A stretch of 16,800 nt of DNA from positions 1-16,800 of the forward strand of contig JALSPT010000032.1 in NCBI GenBank assembly GCA_026985785.1, given 5' to 3'. Below, in pieces: positions 1-7,587 of this stretch. The notes beneath the pieces were generated by a model. It saw only the letters and a list, made by a program, of their open reading frames with translations. It searched no databases and was not told the DNA's origin. The position numbers and the translations under genes were made by a program. Every line of letters starts with the position of its first letter. The stretch's first letter is position 1. Origin of the DNA: Anaerolineales bacterium. Lineage in GTDB: Bacteria > Chloroflexota > Anaerolineae > Anaerolineales > DRMV01.

Positions 1-1
1 G

Positions 2-961
2 CCGGAAGAAAATACTTCCTCGCAAGAAACCCTTGCCACCCTCCAGGCTCAGATACAGGATTTACAACAAACCCTGGAAGAAGAGCGCTCCCGTGCCGCC
101 ACGCTGCAAGAGCGCCTGCATACCGTGGCAACAGCATACGATCAGGCACAACGTGTGTTGGAACACCTCAAAGAAGAAAGCCGCCAGTTGCCCCCCACCC
201 CATCCTCCGACATCCAAGAAGATATGGACGTCCTGTTAGCCACGGTACAAGACCTCCGCCAGCCTCTTTCTTCCCTGGTAGGCTATACCGATCTTCTTCT
301 CAGTGAAACGGCGGGGATTTTAGGCGCCCTTCAACGACAATTCCTGGAACGTATCCGCGCCAGCGCCCAGCGCCTGGAAAAAGCGGTCAACGACCTGGCA
401 CAAACCCTCGCTCTGGAAACCGAGCACCGAGAAGCCCAAATCCAACAAGTAGACCTCAACGAGGCCATCGACCTCGCCATCAGCCGCAACGGTGCACTCC
501 TGCGAGAAAAACGGCTGCTCCTGCGGGTCGACTTGCCCGACCGTCTCCCAGAGGCTCAGTTGGACAAAGAAATGTTTCACCAAATCCTACATCATCTCAT
601 CCACAATGCTGCGCTGGCTTCCCCTGAAGAAGGTGAGATCCAGCTTCGCCTTCAAATCCTGGATGAAGCCCAGGGGGAAGAGGGGCATCTCCTTCTCCTG
701 GAAGTGCAGGACAGCGGCGGGGGCATTGCCGAAGAAGACCTGCCGCGGGTTTTCTCTCGCCGTTATCGCGCTGCCTATCGCACCATCAGCGGCCTGGGAG
801 ACAACGGGCTTGGCCTTCCGCTTGTCAAAGTGCTGGTAGAAGCCTTACAAGGGCGCATTTGGGTGGAAAGCCTACCTGAGCAAGGCACCAAATTTAGCGT
901 CCTGCTTCCCTTTCCCTGCACCGCGTCCCCTTCCAATAAAGCCGAAGGAGCCTTGGCATGA
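2..961 (+). CDS. Sensor histidine-kinase-like protein, C-terminal part (phospho-acceptor His replaced by Gln)
   Basis: The reading frame is open from base 2, so the gene starts before the window; the GTG at 125 is unlikely to be its start. Before the kinase core is a Glu/Gln/Leu-rich coiled coil (about bases 20-185). The dimerisation segment (bases 230-410) has the usual H-box layout but reads VQDLRQPLSSLVGY: the His of the canonical HELRTPL is Gln (CAA, 248-250). The ATP-binding HATPase_c domain looks intact: N-box HNAALASP, G1 box DSGGGI, an F-box-like RVFSRRY, G2 box GLGDNGLGLP and a C-terminal GTKFSVLLPF. Family knowledge says the His carries the phosphate passed to a response regulator, so this copy may be a pseudokinase, a regulatory partner, or use another residue. 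Its stop overlaps the next start (ATGA, 958-961), suggesting translational coupling to the LysM gene. Upstream sensory domains and any response regulator lie outside the window. Confidence 0.85.
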   Translation, partial: PEENTSSQETLATLQAQIQDLQQTLEEERSRAATLQERLHTVATAYDQAQRVLEHLKEESRQLPPTPSSDIQEDMDVLLATVQDLRQPLSSLVGYTDLLLSETAGILGALQRQFLERIRASAQRLEKAVNDLAQTLALETEHREAQIQQVDLNEAIDLAISRNGALLREKRLLLRVDLPDRLPEAQLDKEMFHQILHHLIHNAALASPEEGEIQLRLQILDEAQGEEGHLLLLEVQDSGGGIAEEDLPRVFSRRYRAAYRTISGLGDNGLGLPLVKVLVEALQGRIWVESLPEQGTKFSVLLPFPCTASPSNKAEGALA

Positions 962-1869
962 AGCCTGCACGTGGTATGTGGGCGTTCATCGGAGTATGGA
1001 TCTTCGGAATCTTCGGCAGCCTGTGGACGGCGAGCGCCGAAGGGATGATCCCGGCTGCGCCTTCGCAATTCGCTCCTCACGCCGTGATCTTCAGCACCCC
1101 CGTACCTTTCCCCACCCTCACTTCCACCCCACTGTTAGGTCAAACGGCCGTGGCGCTGCCCCCCTCTCCCACACCACGCTGCCACCCCCCGGCCAACTGG
1201 CAAGCCATCACCATTGCCCCCAACGACACACTGCAGGCCCTGGCCGCCCGCTACCACACCACCCCCGAAAGGTTGCAACGCGCCAACTGCCTCACCGTCA
1301 CCACCCTCCTCCCCGGCACCCGCTTCTACGTCCCGCCTCTGCCGACACCATCCGCCTCGGCCACGCCGCCTCCGTCCCCTACCCTGCGGCAATGCCGCCC
1401 ACCCTCTGGCTGGATCGTCCACATCGTGCAACCCGGGGAAAACCTCTACCGCCTCAGCCTGGCCTACCGCGTCAGCGTCACTATGCTACAGCGCGCCAAT
1501 TGCCTCCCTGGCACCCTGATCTACACCGGCCAACGGCTGTGGGTGCCCAACGTCCCTACTATCACACCCACCTGGACGGTGACCGCGTCCCCCACGGCGA
1601 CCTTTACTTCCACACCCACCTTCACCCCTACGCCCACCGTCACTCCCACGCCGCTCCCCACACCCACACCGCCCCCAACTCCCACGCCCACCTTCACCAA
1701 CACACCCATCCCCCCAACCACTCCTCCGCCCCCTCCTTCTCCTACCACCACCCTCCCCCCACCCACTGATACCCCCACGCCTACCCCTACCCCTACCCCT
1801 ACCAACACGCCCACAGACACGCCAACACCACTTCCACCCCCAACCCCAACACCTACTTCTACCTCTTGA
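958..1869 (+). CDS. Secreted protein with two LysM domains and a Pro/Thr-rich C-terminal tail
   Basis: The 303-residue protein starts at ATG 958 with AAGGAG (945-950) seven bases upstream and overlaps the kinase stop. Residues 7-25 are hydrophobic and end near TASA, consistent with a signal peptide or an N-terminal anchor. Two LysM repeats follow (about 81-126 and 152-197), each a short module expected to bind peptidoglycan or another GlcNAc polymer. Each has a Cys before it (C75, C146) and one inside its RANC segment (C111, C182), so each could close a disulfide. Residues 199-303 are almost only Pro, Thr and Ser and run to the stop, resembling a wall-spanning or glycosylated stalk rather than a linker to another domain. 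The gene sits between a sensor-kinase-like gene and an LCP gene, which fits a cell-envelope role. No catalytic domain is visible; the exact role is unknown. Confidence 0.88.
   Translation: MKPARGMWAFIGVWIFGIFGSLWTASAEGMIPAAPSQFAPHAVIFSTPVPFPTLTSTPLLGQTAVALPPSPTPRCHPPANWQAITIAPNDTLQALAARYHTTPERLQRANCLTVTTLLPGTRFYVPPLPTPSASATPPPSPTLRQCRPPSGWIVHIVQPGENLYRLSLAYRVSVTMLQRANCLPGTLIYTGQRLWVPNVPTITPTWTVTASPTATFTSTPTFTPTPTVTPTPLPTPTPPPTPTPTFTNTPIPPTTPPPPPSPTTTLPPPTDTPTPTPTPTPTNTPTDTPTPLPPPTPTPTSTS
1781..1803 (+). repeat. ACCCCT hexamer microsatellite inside the LysM gene tail
   Basis: A 6-bp unit is repeated about 3.8 times and encodes alternating Pro-Thr. It is the most uniform part of a C-rich tract covering roughly 1560-1865. 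The minus strand carries regularly spaced G runs. Because the unit is a multiple of three, slippage would lengthen or shorten the tail without breaking the frame. Confidence 0.8.
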
Positions 1870-1894
1870 CCTTGCACCTTCCGGTTGACTCACC

Positions 1895-2938
1895 ATGCTC
1901 GCCTCCCGTCGCATCGTTTCCCTCTCCCTCCTGATCGTAGCCGCTCTCCTGGTGAGCGGGTGCAGCCTTCCCCTCACGTCCCTTCTCACACCGCTACCCC
2001 CACCCACCACCACCCCCACGGTAACGCCCACCCCCTTTCAACCCCTGCCACCTACCGCAGTCTATCTCCCCACACCCACCTTCACCCCCACGCCGACCAT
2101 CACGCCATCCCCCACGCCGGTGCCCACCGCCACGCCCCAGCCGGGCACTTTTGGCGCCGGACCTGCATCTCCCATTCCCCATGCCGACGAACGCATCAAT
2201 ATCATGCTACTCGGCTCCGACCGTCGCCCTGGGCACGCAGACTTCCGCACCGATGCGTTCATGCTACTTTCCTACAATCCCCAAACCGGCGCTACCAGCC
2301 TCATCTCCATCCCGCGCGACACCTACGTCTACTTGCCGGCGCTGAAACGGTGGCACCGCATCAACACCGCGATGGAATTTGGCGGCTTCCCTCTGTTGGC
2401 CGATACGTTGGCCTACAACTTCGGCGTCCGCCCCCAGCACTTCGTGATGGTAGATTTCCAGGGCTTCGCCACTTTGGTAGACCGACTCGGCGGTGTGGAC
2501 ATCTATGTTCCTCGTCAGCTCTGCGACCGGCGTACGCACTACGGCGATCACTACTGCATTGGCCCCGGCACCGTTCACATGGACGGCAGCCTGGCGCTGT
2601 GGTACGCCCGCTCGCGCAAAACCACCAGCGACTTCGATCGTGCCAGCCGCCAGCAGGCACTGGTGCTTGCCATGACGCGCAAACTCCTCAGCCTCAATGG
2701 CCTCGCCCGCGCGCCTCAGCTCTACACCGCCTACCGCAACATCGTCACCACCGATATCAGCCTGAGCGATTTGACGGCGATGCTCCTCCAGGCACGCCAT
2801 TTCGACCCCAACGCCATCCGCACCTACCTCCTCAAGCCACCGGCCCTACGCCCGTGGATCACACCTCAAGGCAGTTACGTCCTCATCCAAAATTATCCCC
2901 AGGTGCGCGCCCTGCTGGAAGAGGCCTTACAGCGGTAA
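1895..2938 (+). CDS. LytR-CpsA-Psr (LCP) family lipoprotein
   Basis: This 347-residue protein has a lipoprotein signal peptide: basic start, hydrophobic core and a VSGC lipobox with C23. A Pro/Thr linker (about 32-84) leads to an LCP domain from residue 100. Typical LCP motifs are visible: NIMLLGSDRRPG and RTDAFMLLS (102-126), SIPRDTYV (138-145), the TLAYNFGV segment (171-178), VDRLGGVDIYVP (195-206) and the Arg-rich YARSR...DFDRASRQQ (237-254). LCP enzymes bind polyprenyl-phosphate-linked glycopolymers and transfer them to peptidoglycan or proteins outside the membrane. A lipid anchor instead of the more usual N-terminal TM helix is somewhat unusual. The start lies 25 bases after the LysM stop with no strong Shine-Dalgarno, so it may depend on upstream translation; the lipobox position supports this start. 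A second LCP gene lies at the right end of the window. Confidence 0.93.
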   Translation: MLASRRIVSLSLLIVAALLVSGCSLPLTSLLTPLPPPTTTPTVTPTPFQPLPPTAVYLPTPTFTPTPTITPSPTPVPTATPQPGTFGAGPASPIPHADERINIMLLGSDRRPGHADFRTDAFMLLSYNPQTGATSLISIPRDTYVYLPALKRWHRINTAMEFGGFPLLADTLAYNFGVRPQHFVMVDFQGFATLVDRLGGVDIYVPRQLCDRRTHYGDHYCIGPGTVHMDGSLALWYARSRKTTSDFDRASRQQALVLAMTRKLLSLNGLARAPQLYTAYRNIVTTDISLSDLTAMLLQARHFDPNAIRTYLLKPPALRPWITPQGSYVLIQNYPQVRALLEEALQR

Positions 2939-2991
2939 AATAAGGGGGATACTACCCTCACCACCATCGCATTCCGCAGGAACAATCATCC

Positions 2992-5900
2992 ATGCCTTCT
3001 CGCCTCAAAACCCTGGAACTGCAAGGTTACAAAACCTTCGCCAACCGCACCCGCTTCGAGTTTGCCCCCCACATTACCGCCATTGTAGGTCCCAACGGCT
3101 CCGGTAAATCCAACATCGCCGATGCCCTCCGCTGGGTTCTTGGCGAGCAATCCTACACCTTGCTGCGCGCCCACAAAACCGAAGACATGATTTTCGCCGG
3201 CTCTTCCCAGCGCCCCCGGGCTGGCCTGGCCAACGTCACCGTCACCTTCGACAACAGCGAACACTGGCTGCCCATCGACTACACCGAAGTGGCCATCACC
3301 CGCCGCGCCTCCCGCGACGGACAAAACGAATACCTGCTCAACGGCCAACGGGTGCGGCTGAAAGACATTCGCGACCTGCTGGGACATGCCGGGCTGAGCG
3401 AGCACACCTACACTTTCATTGGTCAGGGGCTGGTAGATGCCGCGCTGGCCCTGCGCCCCGACGAGCGCCGCCAGATGCTGGAAGGCGCCAGCGGTATCGG
3501 CATCTACCGCCAGCGTCGCGAAGAAACCCTGCGCCGCCTGGAAACCACCCGCCGTAATTTGGAGCGGGTGCAAGACATCCTGGCCGAGTTGGAGCCCCGC
3601 CTGCGCCGCCTGGAACGGCAGGCCCGCCGCTCGCGCGAGGCAGCGCAACTGCAAGCCGACCTTGACCTGATGCTGCGCGACTGGTACGGCTACCACTGGC
3701 ACCGCGCCCAACAACGCCTGGCCGAAGCCCGTCGCGCTGCCGCTGCCGAAGAAGACAAACGCACTGCCGCCCTCGCCCGCCAGCAAGCCATCACAAAAGA
3801 ACTCAACGCCCTCCGCCACACCATCCACACCCATCGCGCCCAATTAGGGGAATGGCATCGCCAAACCGCCGAACTTCACCACCGCATCGAAGCCATCACC
3901 AAAGACCTCGCTGTGTTGGGAGAACGCCGTCGCGCCTGGCAAACCCGCATTGCAGAATGGCAACAAGACATCGAACGGTTAAAAGCCCAAAGCCGCGACT
4001 TGCAACAACGGCTTGCCGAGGTAGAAGATGAGATTGGCCGCCGAACCGAAGCCCACCGCCAGGCAGAGCAACGTCGCGAACAAGCCCGCCTTGCCTTAGA
4101 GGAACTGCTTCGCCAGCGGAAAGCAGCCCGCCGCGCCCTCGACCAGGCGCAACAAACCCTCGACCGCCTCACCCGCCGTCAGGCCGCACTCGAAGCCCGC
4201 CTGAACGACGCTCAGGACCGACGCGAACGCCTGCTCGCCGCCCAGCGCACCGCCCACGAGGCGCTCCCTCCGCTGGAAGCCGCTCTGAAGCAAGCCCAAA
4301 AGGCGCTCACAGCCGCCCAGCGCGCCCACCAACGCGCGACCCACCAGCGCGACGCCGCCCAAGAAGCCCTGGCCCAGGCTCGCGCCGCCCTACAAAAAGC
4401 CGAACACCTCCTGACCGAAAAACGCCGCGCCCTGGATGCCCTGCACGCCGACATCGCCGCGCTGGAAGCCCAAAGCCGCGTGCTGGCCGAAGCCGAAGAA
4501 AACCTCATCGGCTACGCTGAAGGCACTCGCTGGCTGCTCAAACAGGCCGCCAAACACCACCGGCTGCAAGGCGCCCTCAGCGCCCATCTGGAAGTGCCCG
4601 CCGAACTGGAAACCGCCATCGCCGCAGCCCTCGACCGCTTTGCCGAGGCCGTGGTGGTGAAAGACGACCTCGCCCGCGCCCCCCTCGACCTGGGGCGGCG
4701 CGCCCCTTCCCGCACCGCGCTGCTGCCTCTCAAAAGCCTTCGCCCCGCTCCCCTCCTCGCCGCCCCTGCCGACGCCGACATCGTGGGCATAGCCGCTCGA
4801 CTGGTCAACGCCCCCGCCGAGTTGAAAACCGCGGTGGACGCCTTGCTGGGGCAAGTGGTGATCGTGCGCGATCGCGCCGCGGCCCTGCGTGTGTTACCCG
4901 CTCTTCCACCGCAGGCTTGGGCAGTCACATTGGAAGGGGAAGCTTTCTCACCGCGCGGACTGGTCACGGTCGGCAAACCCACCGGCGGCAGCGCCCTACG
5001 CCGCAGCCGAGAGCGGCGCGAACTCGTCCAGCGGCTGCAAGCCCTCCAACAGCAGGCCACCGCCGCGGAAGCCGAAGTCGCAGCCGCCGAGCAGGCCGTC
5101 GCCCAGGCACGCCAAGCCCTCGCCGAAGCCGAGGAACACCTACAACAGACACAACAGGCCGAGCGCCAGGCCGCAGCAGAAGAACATCGCGCCCAACAAG
5201 CCGCCGAGCGCCAACGGATGGTGCTGGAGCGTCAGCACGCGGAGGTAGAGCGCATTAAAGACGACCTGCAACGCCTCCAACACGAAACCTCTCGCCTCCA
5301 AGAGGAACACCAGGCACTCCAGGCCAACCTCCAAAACGCCCGTGAGGCATTGCACGCCCGTCGCCGCGCCCTGCAGACGCTGGACACCACCGAGGCCAAC
5401 GCCCAGGAAGCCCACTGGAGCACCCAGGTCGCCCTGGCCTCCCAAGCGCTGGAAGCCGCCCGTCGCCATCGCGACGACTTGCAACAACAGGTCCAGGCAC
5501 TGCAACGCCAATTGGCCGCCCGAGAGGCCAAACTGACCGAAGCCAAAGCGCAGGTCCAAGCATTGGACACCAAGCGCAGCGCCCTGCAGCAACGCCTGGG
5601 CGCGCTCAACGCCGAAACAGAGGCTCTTCAGGCCCAAATCGCCCCCATCCAGCAAGCCCTGGCTGCGGACGAAAGCCGCCTTGCCGAAATCGAGGCGCAG
5701 GCCGAGGCAACCAGCCGGGCAGTGCAAATTGCCGAGCGGCACCACACCCAGGCGCAACTGGCCCTCACCCGCGCTCAAGAGGCGCTGGACAACTTGCGCC
5801 GCCGCATCGAGGAAGATTTGGGCCCTGTGGTGCTGGAATACGAGCCCGAGATTGCCGGGCCGCAGCCCCTGCCGTTGGAAGGCGTCATAGCCCAACTTCC

Positions 5901-6594
5901 TCAGCGCCTACACCTCCCCGAAGGGCTGGGAGAGCGCATCAAACAAAAGCGCGCCCAACTGCGCCGTCTGGGGCCGGTCAATCCCGAAGCCGAAGAGGAA
6001 TACCGCGAATTACAAGCGCGCTATGACTTCCTCACGCAACAAATGGAAGACCTGCGCGCCGCCGAAGCCAACATCCGCCAGGGACTGGCCGAACTGGAAG
6101 ATCTGATGCAGACGGCTTTTCACAAGACTTTCACGGTGGTCAACCGGGAATTCAGCGCCATCTTCACCCGCCTGTTCGGCGGCGGCAGCGCCCGCCTGAT
6201 CCTGACCGACCCCGACGATGTCACCCGCACGGGGGTGGAAATCGAAGCCCGCTTGCCCGGCAAGCGCACCCAGCGGCTGGCCATGCTGTCGGGCGGCGAG
6301 CGCAGTCTGACGGCTGTGGCGCTGATTTTTGCCCTCCTGAAAGCCTCCCCGACCCCCTTTTGCGTGCTCGACGAGGTCGATGCCATGCTCGACGAGGCCA
6401 ACGTCGGGCGCTTCCGCGACCTGCTGAGCGAACTAAGCGAACACACCCAGTTCGTCATCATCACCCACAACCGCAACACCGTGCAGGCCGCCGAGGTCAT
6501 CTACGGCGTTACCCTGGCAAGCGACGCTACTTCTCAGGTCATCAGCCTAAAACTGGACGACGTCACTCGCCTCCGAGATTTCACCACCCGGTGA
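2992..6594 (+). CDS. smc: Chromosome segregation/condensation ATPase SMC
   Basis: The 1200-residue protein has the full bacterial SMC layout. The N-terminal head carries Walker A GPNGSGKS (33-40). Then come a coiled coil rich in Ala, Gln, Arg and Glu (about 165-500), a hinge (about 507-670, with VTLEGEAFSPRGL and a GG pair near its end), a returning coiled coil, and a C-terminal head with signature LSGGERS (1099-1105), Walker B VLDEVDA (1125-1131) and a D-loop. SMC forms a homodimeric ring that, with ScpA and ScpB, loads on DNA and extrudes loops to organise and separate chromosomes. Neither scp gene nor ftsY is adjacent here. The start has AGGAA (2978-2982) nine bases upstream. The 53-base gap from the LCP gene holds a weak promoter-like pair (CTTACA 2926-2931, GATACT 2949-2954, 17-bp spacer), so it may be partly independently transcribed. 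The length is normal for the family. Confidence 0.97.
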   Translation: MPSRLKTLELQGYKTFANRTRFEFAPHITAIVGPNGSGKSNIADALRWVLGEQSYTLLRAHKTEDMIFAGSSQRPRAGLANVTVTFDNSEHWLPIDYTEVAITRRASRDGQNEYLLNGQRVRLKDIRDLLGHAGLSEHTYTFIGQGLVDAALALRPDERRQMLEGASGIGIYRQRREETLRRLETTRRNLERVQDILAELEPRLRRLERQARRSREAAQLQADLDLMLRDWYGYHWHRAQQRLAEARRAAAAEEDKRTAALARQQAITKELNALRHTIHTHRAQLGEWHRQTAELHHRIEAITKDLAVLGERRRAWQTRIAEWQQDIERLKAQSRDLQQRLAEVEDEIGRRTEAHRQAEQRREQARLALEELLRQRKAARRALDQAQQTLDRLTRRQAALEARLNDAQDRRERLLAAQRTAHEALPPLEAALKQAQKALTAAQRAHQRATHQRDAAQEALAQARAALQKAEHLLTEKRRALDALHADIAALEAQSRVLAEAEENLIGYAEGTRWLLKQAAKHHRLQGALSAHLEVPAELETAIAAALDRFAEAVVVKDDLARAPLDLGRRAPSRTALLPLKSLRPAPLLAAPADADIVGIAARLVNAPAELKTAVDALLGQVVIVRDRAAALRVLPALPPQAWAVTLEGEAFSPRGLVTVGKPTGGSALRRSRERRELVQRLQALQQQATAAEAEVAAAEQAVAQARQALAEAEEHLQQTQQAERQAAAEEHRAQQAAERQRMVLERQHAEVERIKDDLQRLQHETSRLQEEHQALQANLQNAREALHARRRALQTLDTTEANAQEAHWSTQVALASQALEAARRHRDDLQQQVQALQRQLAAREAKLTEAKAQVQALDTKRSALQQRLGALNAETEALQAQIAPIQQALAADESRLAEIEAQAEATSRAVQIAERHHTQAQLALTRAQEALDNLRRRIEEDLGPVVLEYEPEIAGPQPLPLEGVIAQLPQRLHLPEGLGERIKQKRAQLRRLGPVNPEAEEEYRELQARYDFLTQQMEDLRAAEANIRQGLAELEDLMQTAFHKTFTVVNREFSAIFTRLFGGGSARLILTDPDDVTRTGVEIEARLPGKRTQRLAMLSGGERSLTAVALIFALLKASPTPFCVLDEVDAMLDEANVGRFRDLLSELSEHTQFVIITHNRNTVQAAEVIYGVTLASDATSQVISLKLDDVTRLRDFTTR

Positions 6595-6598
6595 CCCC

Positions 6599-6618
6599 TC
6601 CAAAAGCCCCGTTTTGGA
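6599..6618 (+). promoter_or_regulatory. Inverted repeat overlapping the DsbA-like gene promoter
   Basis: A seven-base inverted repeat (TCCAAAA at 6599-6605, TTTTGGA at 6612-6618) starts four bases after the smc stop and runs into the -35 box. The octamer CAAAAGCC also occurs twice here (6601-6608, 6619-6626), 18 bp apart. There is no T tract, so it is a poor terminator; it could be an operator, but that is only inference. Confidence 0.3.
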
Positions 6619-6643
6619 CAAAAGCCGCCTTCTGTGGCATAAT
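6615..6643 (+). promoter_or_regulatory. Sigma70-type promoter of the DsbA-like gene
   Basis: The -35 TGGACA (6615-6620) matches TTGACA at 5 of 6 bases and the -10 CATAAT (6638-6643) matches TATAAT at 5 of 6. The spacer is the ideal 17 bp. Transcription would begin near 6650, about 20 bases before the start codon and just ahead of the Shine-Dalgarno. Confidence 0.7.
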
Positions 6644-6658
6644 CAGCGCATCCCGTGC

Positions 6659-6665
6659 GAGGAGG
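6659..6665 (+). promoter_or_regulatory. Shine-Dalgarno deciding the DsbA-like start
   Basis: GAGGAGG lies seven bases before ATG 6673. It therefore excludes the upstream in-frame GTG at 6655, which would put the site inside the gene. Confidence 0.8.
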
Positions 6666-6672
6666 CCTATCC

Positions 6673-7434
6673 ATGGCAAAGCGCAACAAAAAAGCCGAAC
6701 TTCGCCGCCAGCGGGCAGCGCGTCGGCGACGCGAACGCATCGTCACCATGATAGTAATCGCCGGGGCGATCCTGCTCGTCGGCGGGCTTTTCATCCTGGC
6801 CGCCGTCCCTGGCAGTTCCTCCGCCACACCCTCAGCAGCCACCGCCGTCAGCGACATCGTCCTGCCCCCGAAACACCCCCATCCCCACGCCGAGATGAAC
6901 GTCGTCGGCGACCCCAACGCCCCCGTTACCATCATCGAATACTCCGACTTCCAATGCCCTTTCTGCGGCAAATTCGCCCGTGAGACGGAGCCCCGCATCT
7001 TGCAAGACTACGTCGTCCCCGGCAAAGTGCGCCTGGTGTACCGCACTTTCGGCAACTGGATCGGCCCGGAATCCCTCCTGGCCGCCGAGGCCGCCTACTG
7101 CGCCGGCGACCAGGGTAAGTTCTGGGACTTTCATGACATACTCTTCTACAACCAACACGGCGAAAACCGCGGCGCCTTCACCCGCCCCCGCATCGAAAAG
7201 ATGGCCCAGATGCTGAAGTTGGACATGCAAAAATTCAATGCCTGCCTCGACAGCCACAAATACCAGCAACAAGCCATGCAAGACCTCAAAGATGGGCAGG
7301 CGGCGGGCGTCAAAGGGACACCCTCCTTCTTCGTCATCGCACCCGATGGCAGCCAGCAATTCATTGAAGGAGCATTGCCCTATGCCCGCTTCAAAGAGGC
7401 AATCGACGCCGCGTTGGCCAAAAGCCAAAAATAG
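6673..7434 (+). CDS. Membrane-anchored DsbA-like thiol oxidoreductase
   Basis: From ATG 6673 the protein is 253 residues. A very basic N-terminus (many Arg/Lys in residues 3-22) precedes one TM helix (about 23-45), giving an N-in topology with the catalytic domain outside. The thioredoxin-fold domain contains YSDFQCPFCGKF, with the CPFC active site at residues 95-98, a helical insertion, and GVKGTPSFFV with the cis-Pro loop near the C-terminus. This matches the DsbA/thioredoxin_4 family (BdbD-like), which oxidises or isomerises disulfides in exported proteins. The paired Cys in the LysM proteins of this window are plausible but unproven substrates. No DsbB or VKOR-type partner is visible. The gene has its own promoter and terminator, so it looks monocistronic. 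Pro in the second CXXC position is typical of the family; the direction of the reaction cannot be told from sequence. Confidence 0.92.
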   Translation: MAKRNKKAELRRQRAARRRRERIVTMIVIAGAILLVGGLFILAAVPGSSSATPSAATAVSDIVLPPKHPHPHAEMNVVGDPNAPVTIIEYSDFQCPFCGKFARETEPRILQDYVVPGKVRLVYRTFGNWIGPESLLAAEAAYCAGDQGKFWDFHDILFYNQHGENRGAFTRPRIEKMAQMLKLDMQKFNACLDSHKYQQQAMQDLKDGQAAGVKGTPSFFVIAPDGSQQFIEGALPYARFKEAIDAALAKSQK

Positions 7435-7455
7435 CCTGCTCGTCGCGGCACGCCC

Positions 7456-7491
7456 AAGCCCCACGCCGGTGAGTCGTGGGGCTTTGATTTT
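7456..7491 (+). terminator. Intrinsic terminator after the DsbA-like gene
   Basis: A perfect 10-bp stem (AAGCCCCACG at 7456-7465, CGTGGGGCTT at 7475-7484) with a 9-base loop is followed by TTTGATTTT. It begins 22 bases after the stop codon. Confidence 0.85.
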
Positions 7492-7575
7492 CAGGAAAAG
7501 AAGCCCTTTCACAGGATGCAGGGGCAAAATTGTGGTACAACAAAGGCAACAGTCGCACGAACAGCAATCCACCCC

Positions 7576-7581
7576 AGGAGG
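7576..7581 (+). promoter_or_regulatory. Shine-Dalgarno deciding the GTG start of nnr
   Basis: A perfect AGGAGG lies six bases before GTG 7588. An ATG at 7586 overlaps it but is followed at once by a stop (ATGTGA), so GTG is the start. Confidence 0.8.
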
Positions 7582-7587
7582 TGCCAT

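Noticed and set aside
1486..2031. Leftward Gly/Val/Arg-rich open frames opposite the LysM tail and LCP linker
   Set aside because: They are the reverse reading of Pro/Thr codons (VGVGVG strings) in a C-rich tract and show no independent start or motif.
1885..2943. Rightward 352-residue frame overlapping the LCP gene
   Set aside because: It is His/Pro/Arg-rich and frameshifted relative to an LCP gene with a lipobox and all domain motifs.
4390..4854. Leftward frames opposite smc
   Set aside because: Typical shadows of a GC-rich coiled-coil gene; no motifs or ribosome sites.
7507..7541. Promoter for nnr (TTTCAC / TACAAC)
   Set aside because: The boxes match poorly and the spacing is 23 bp; nothing better was seen, so no promoter is called.
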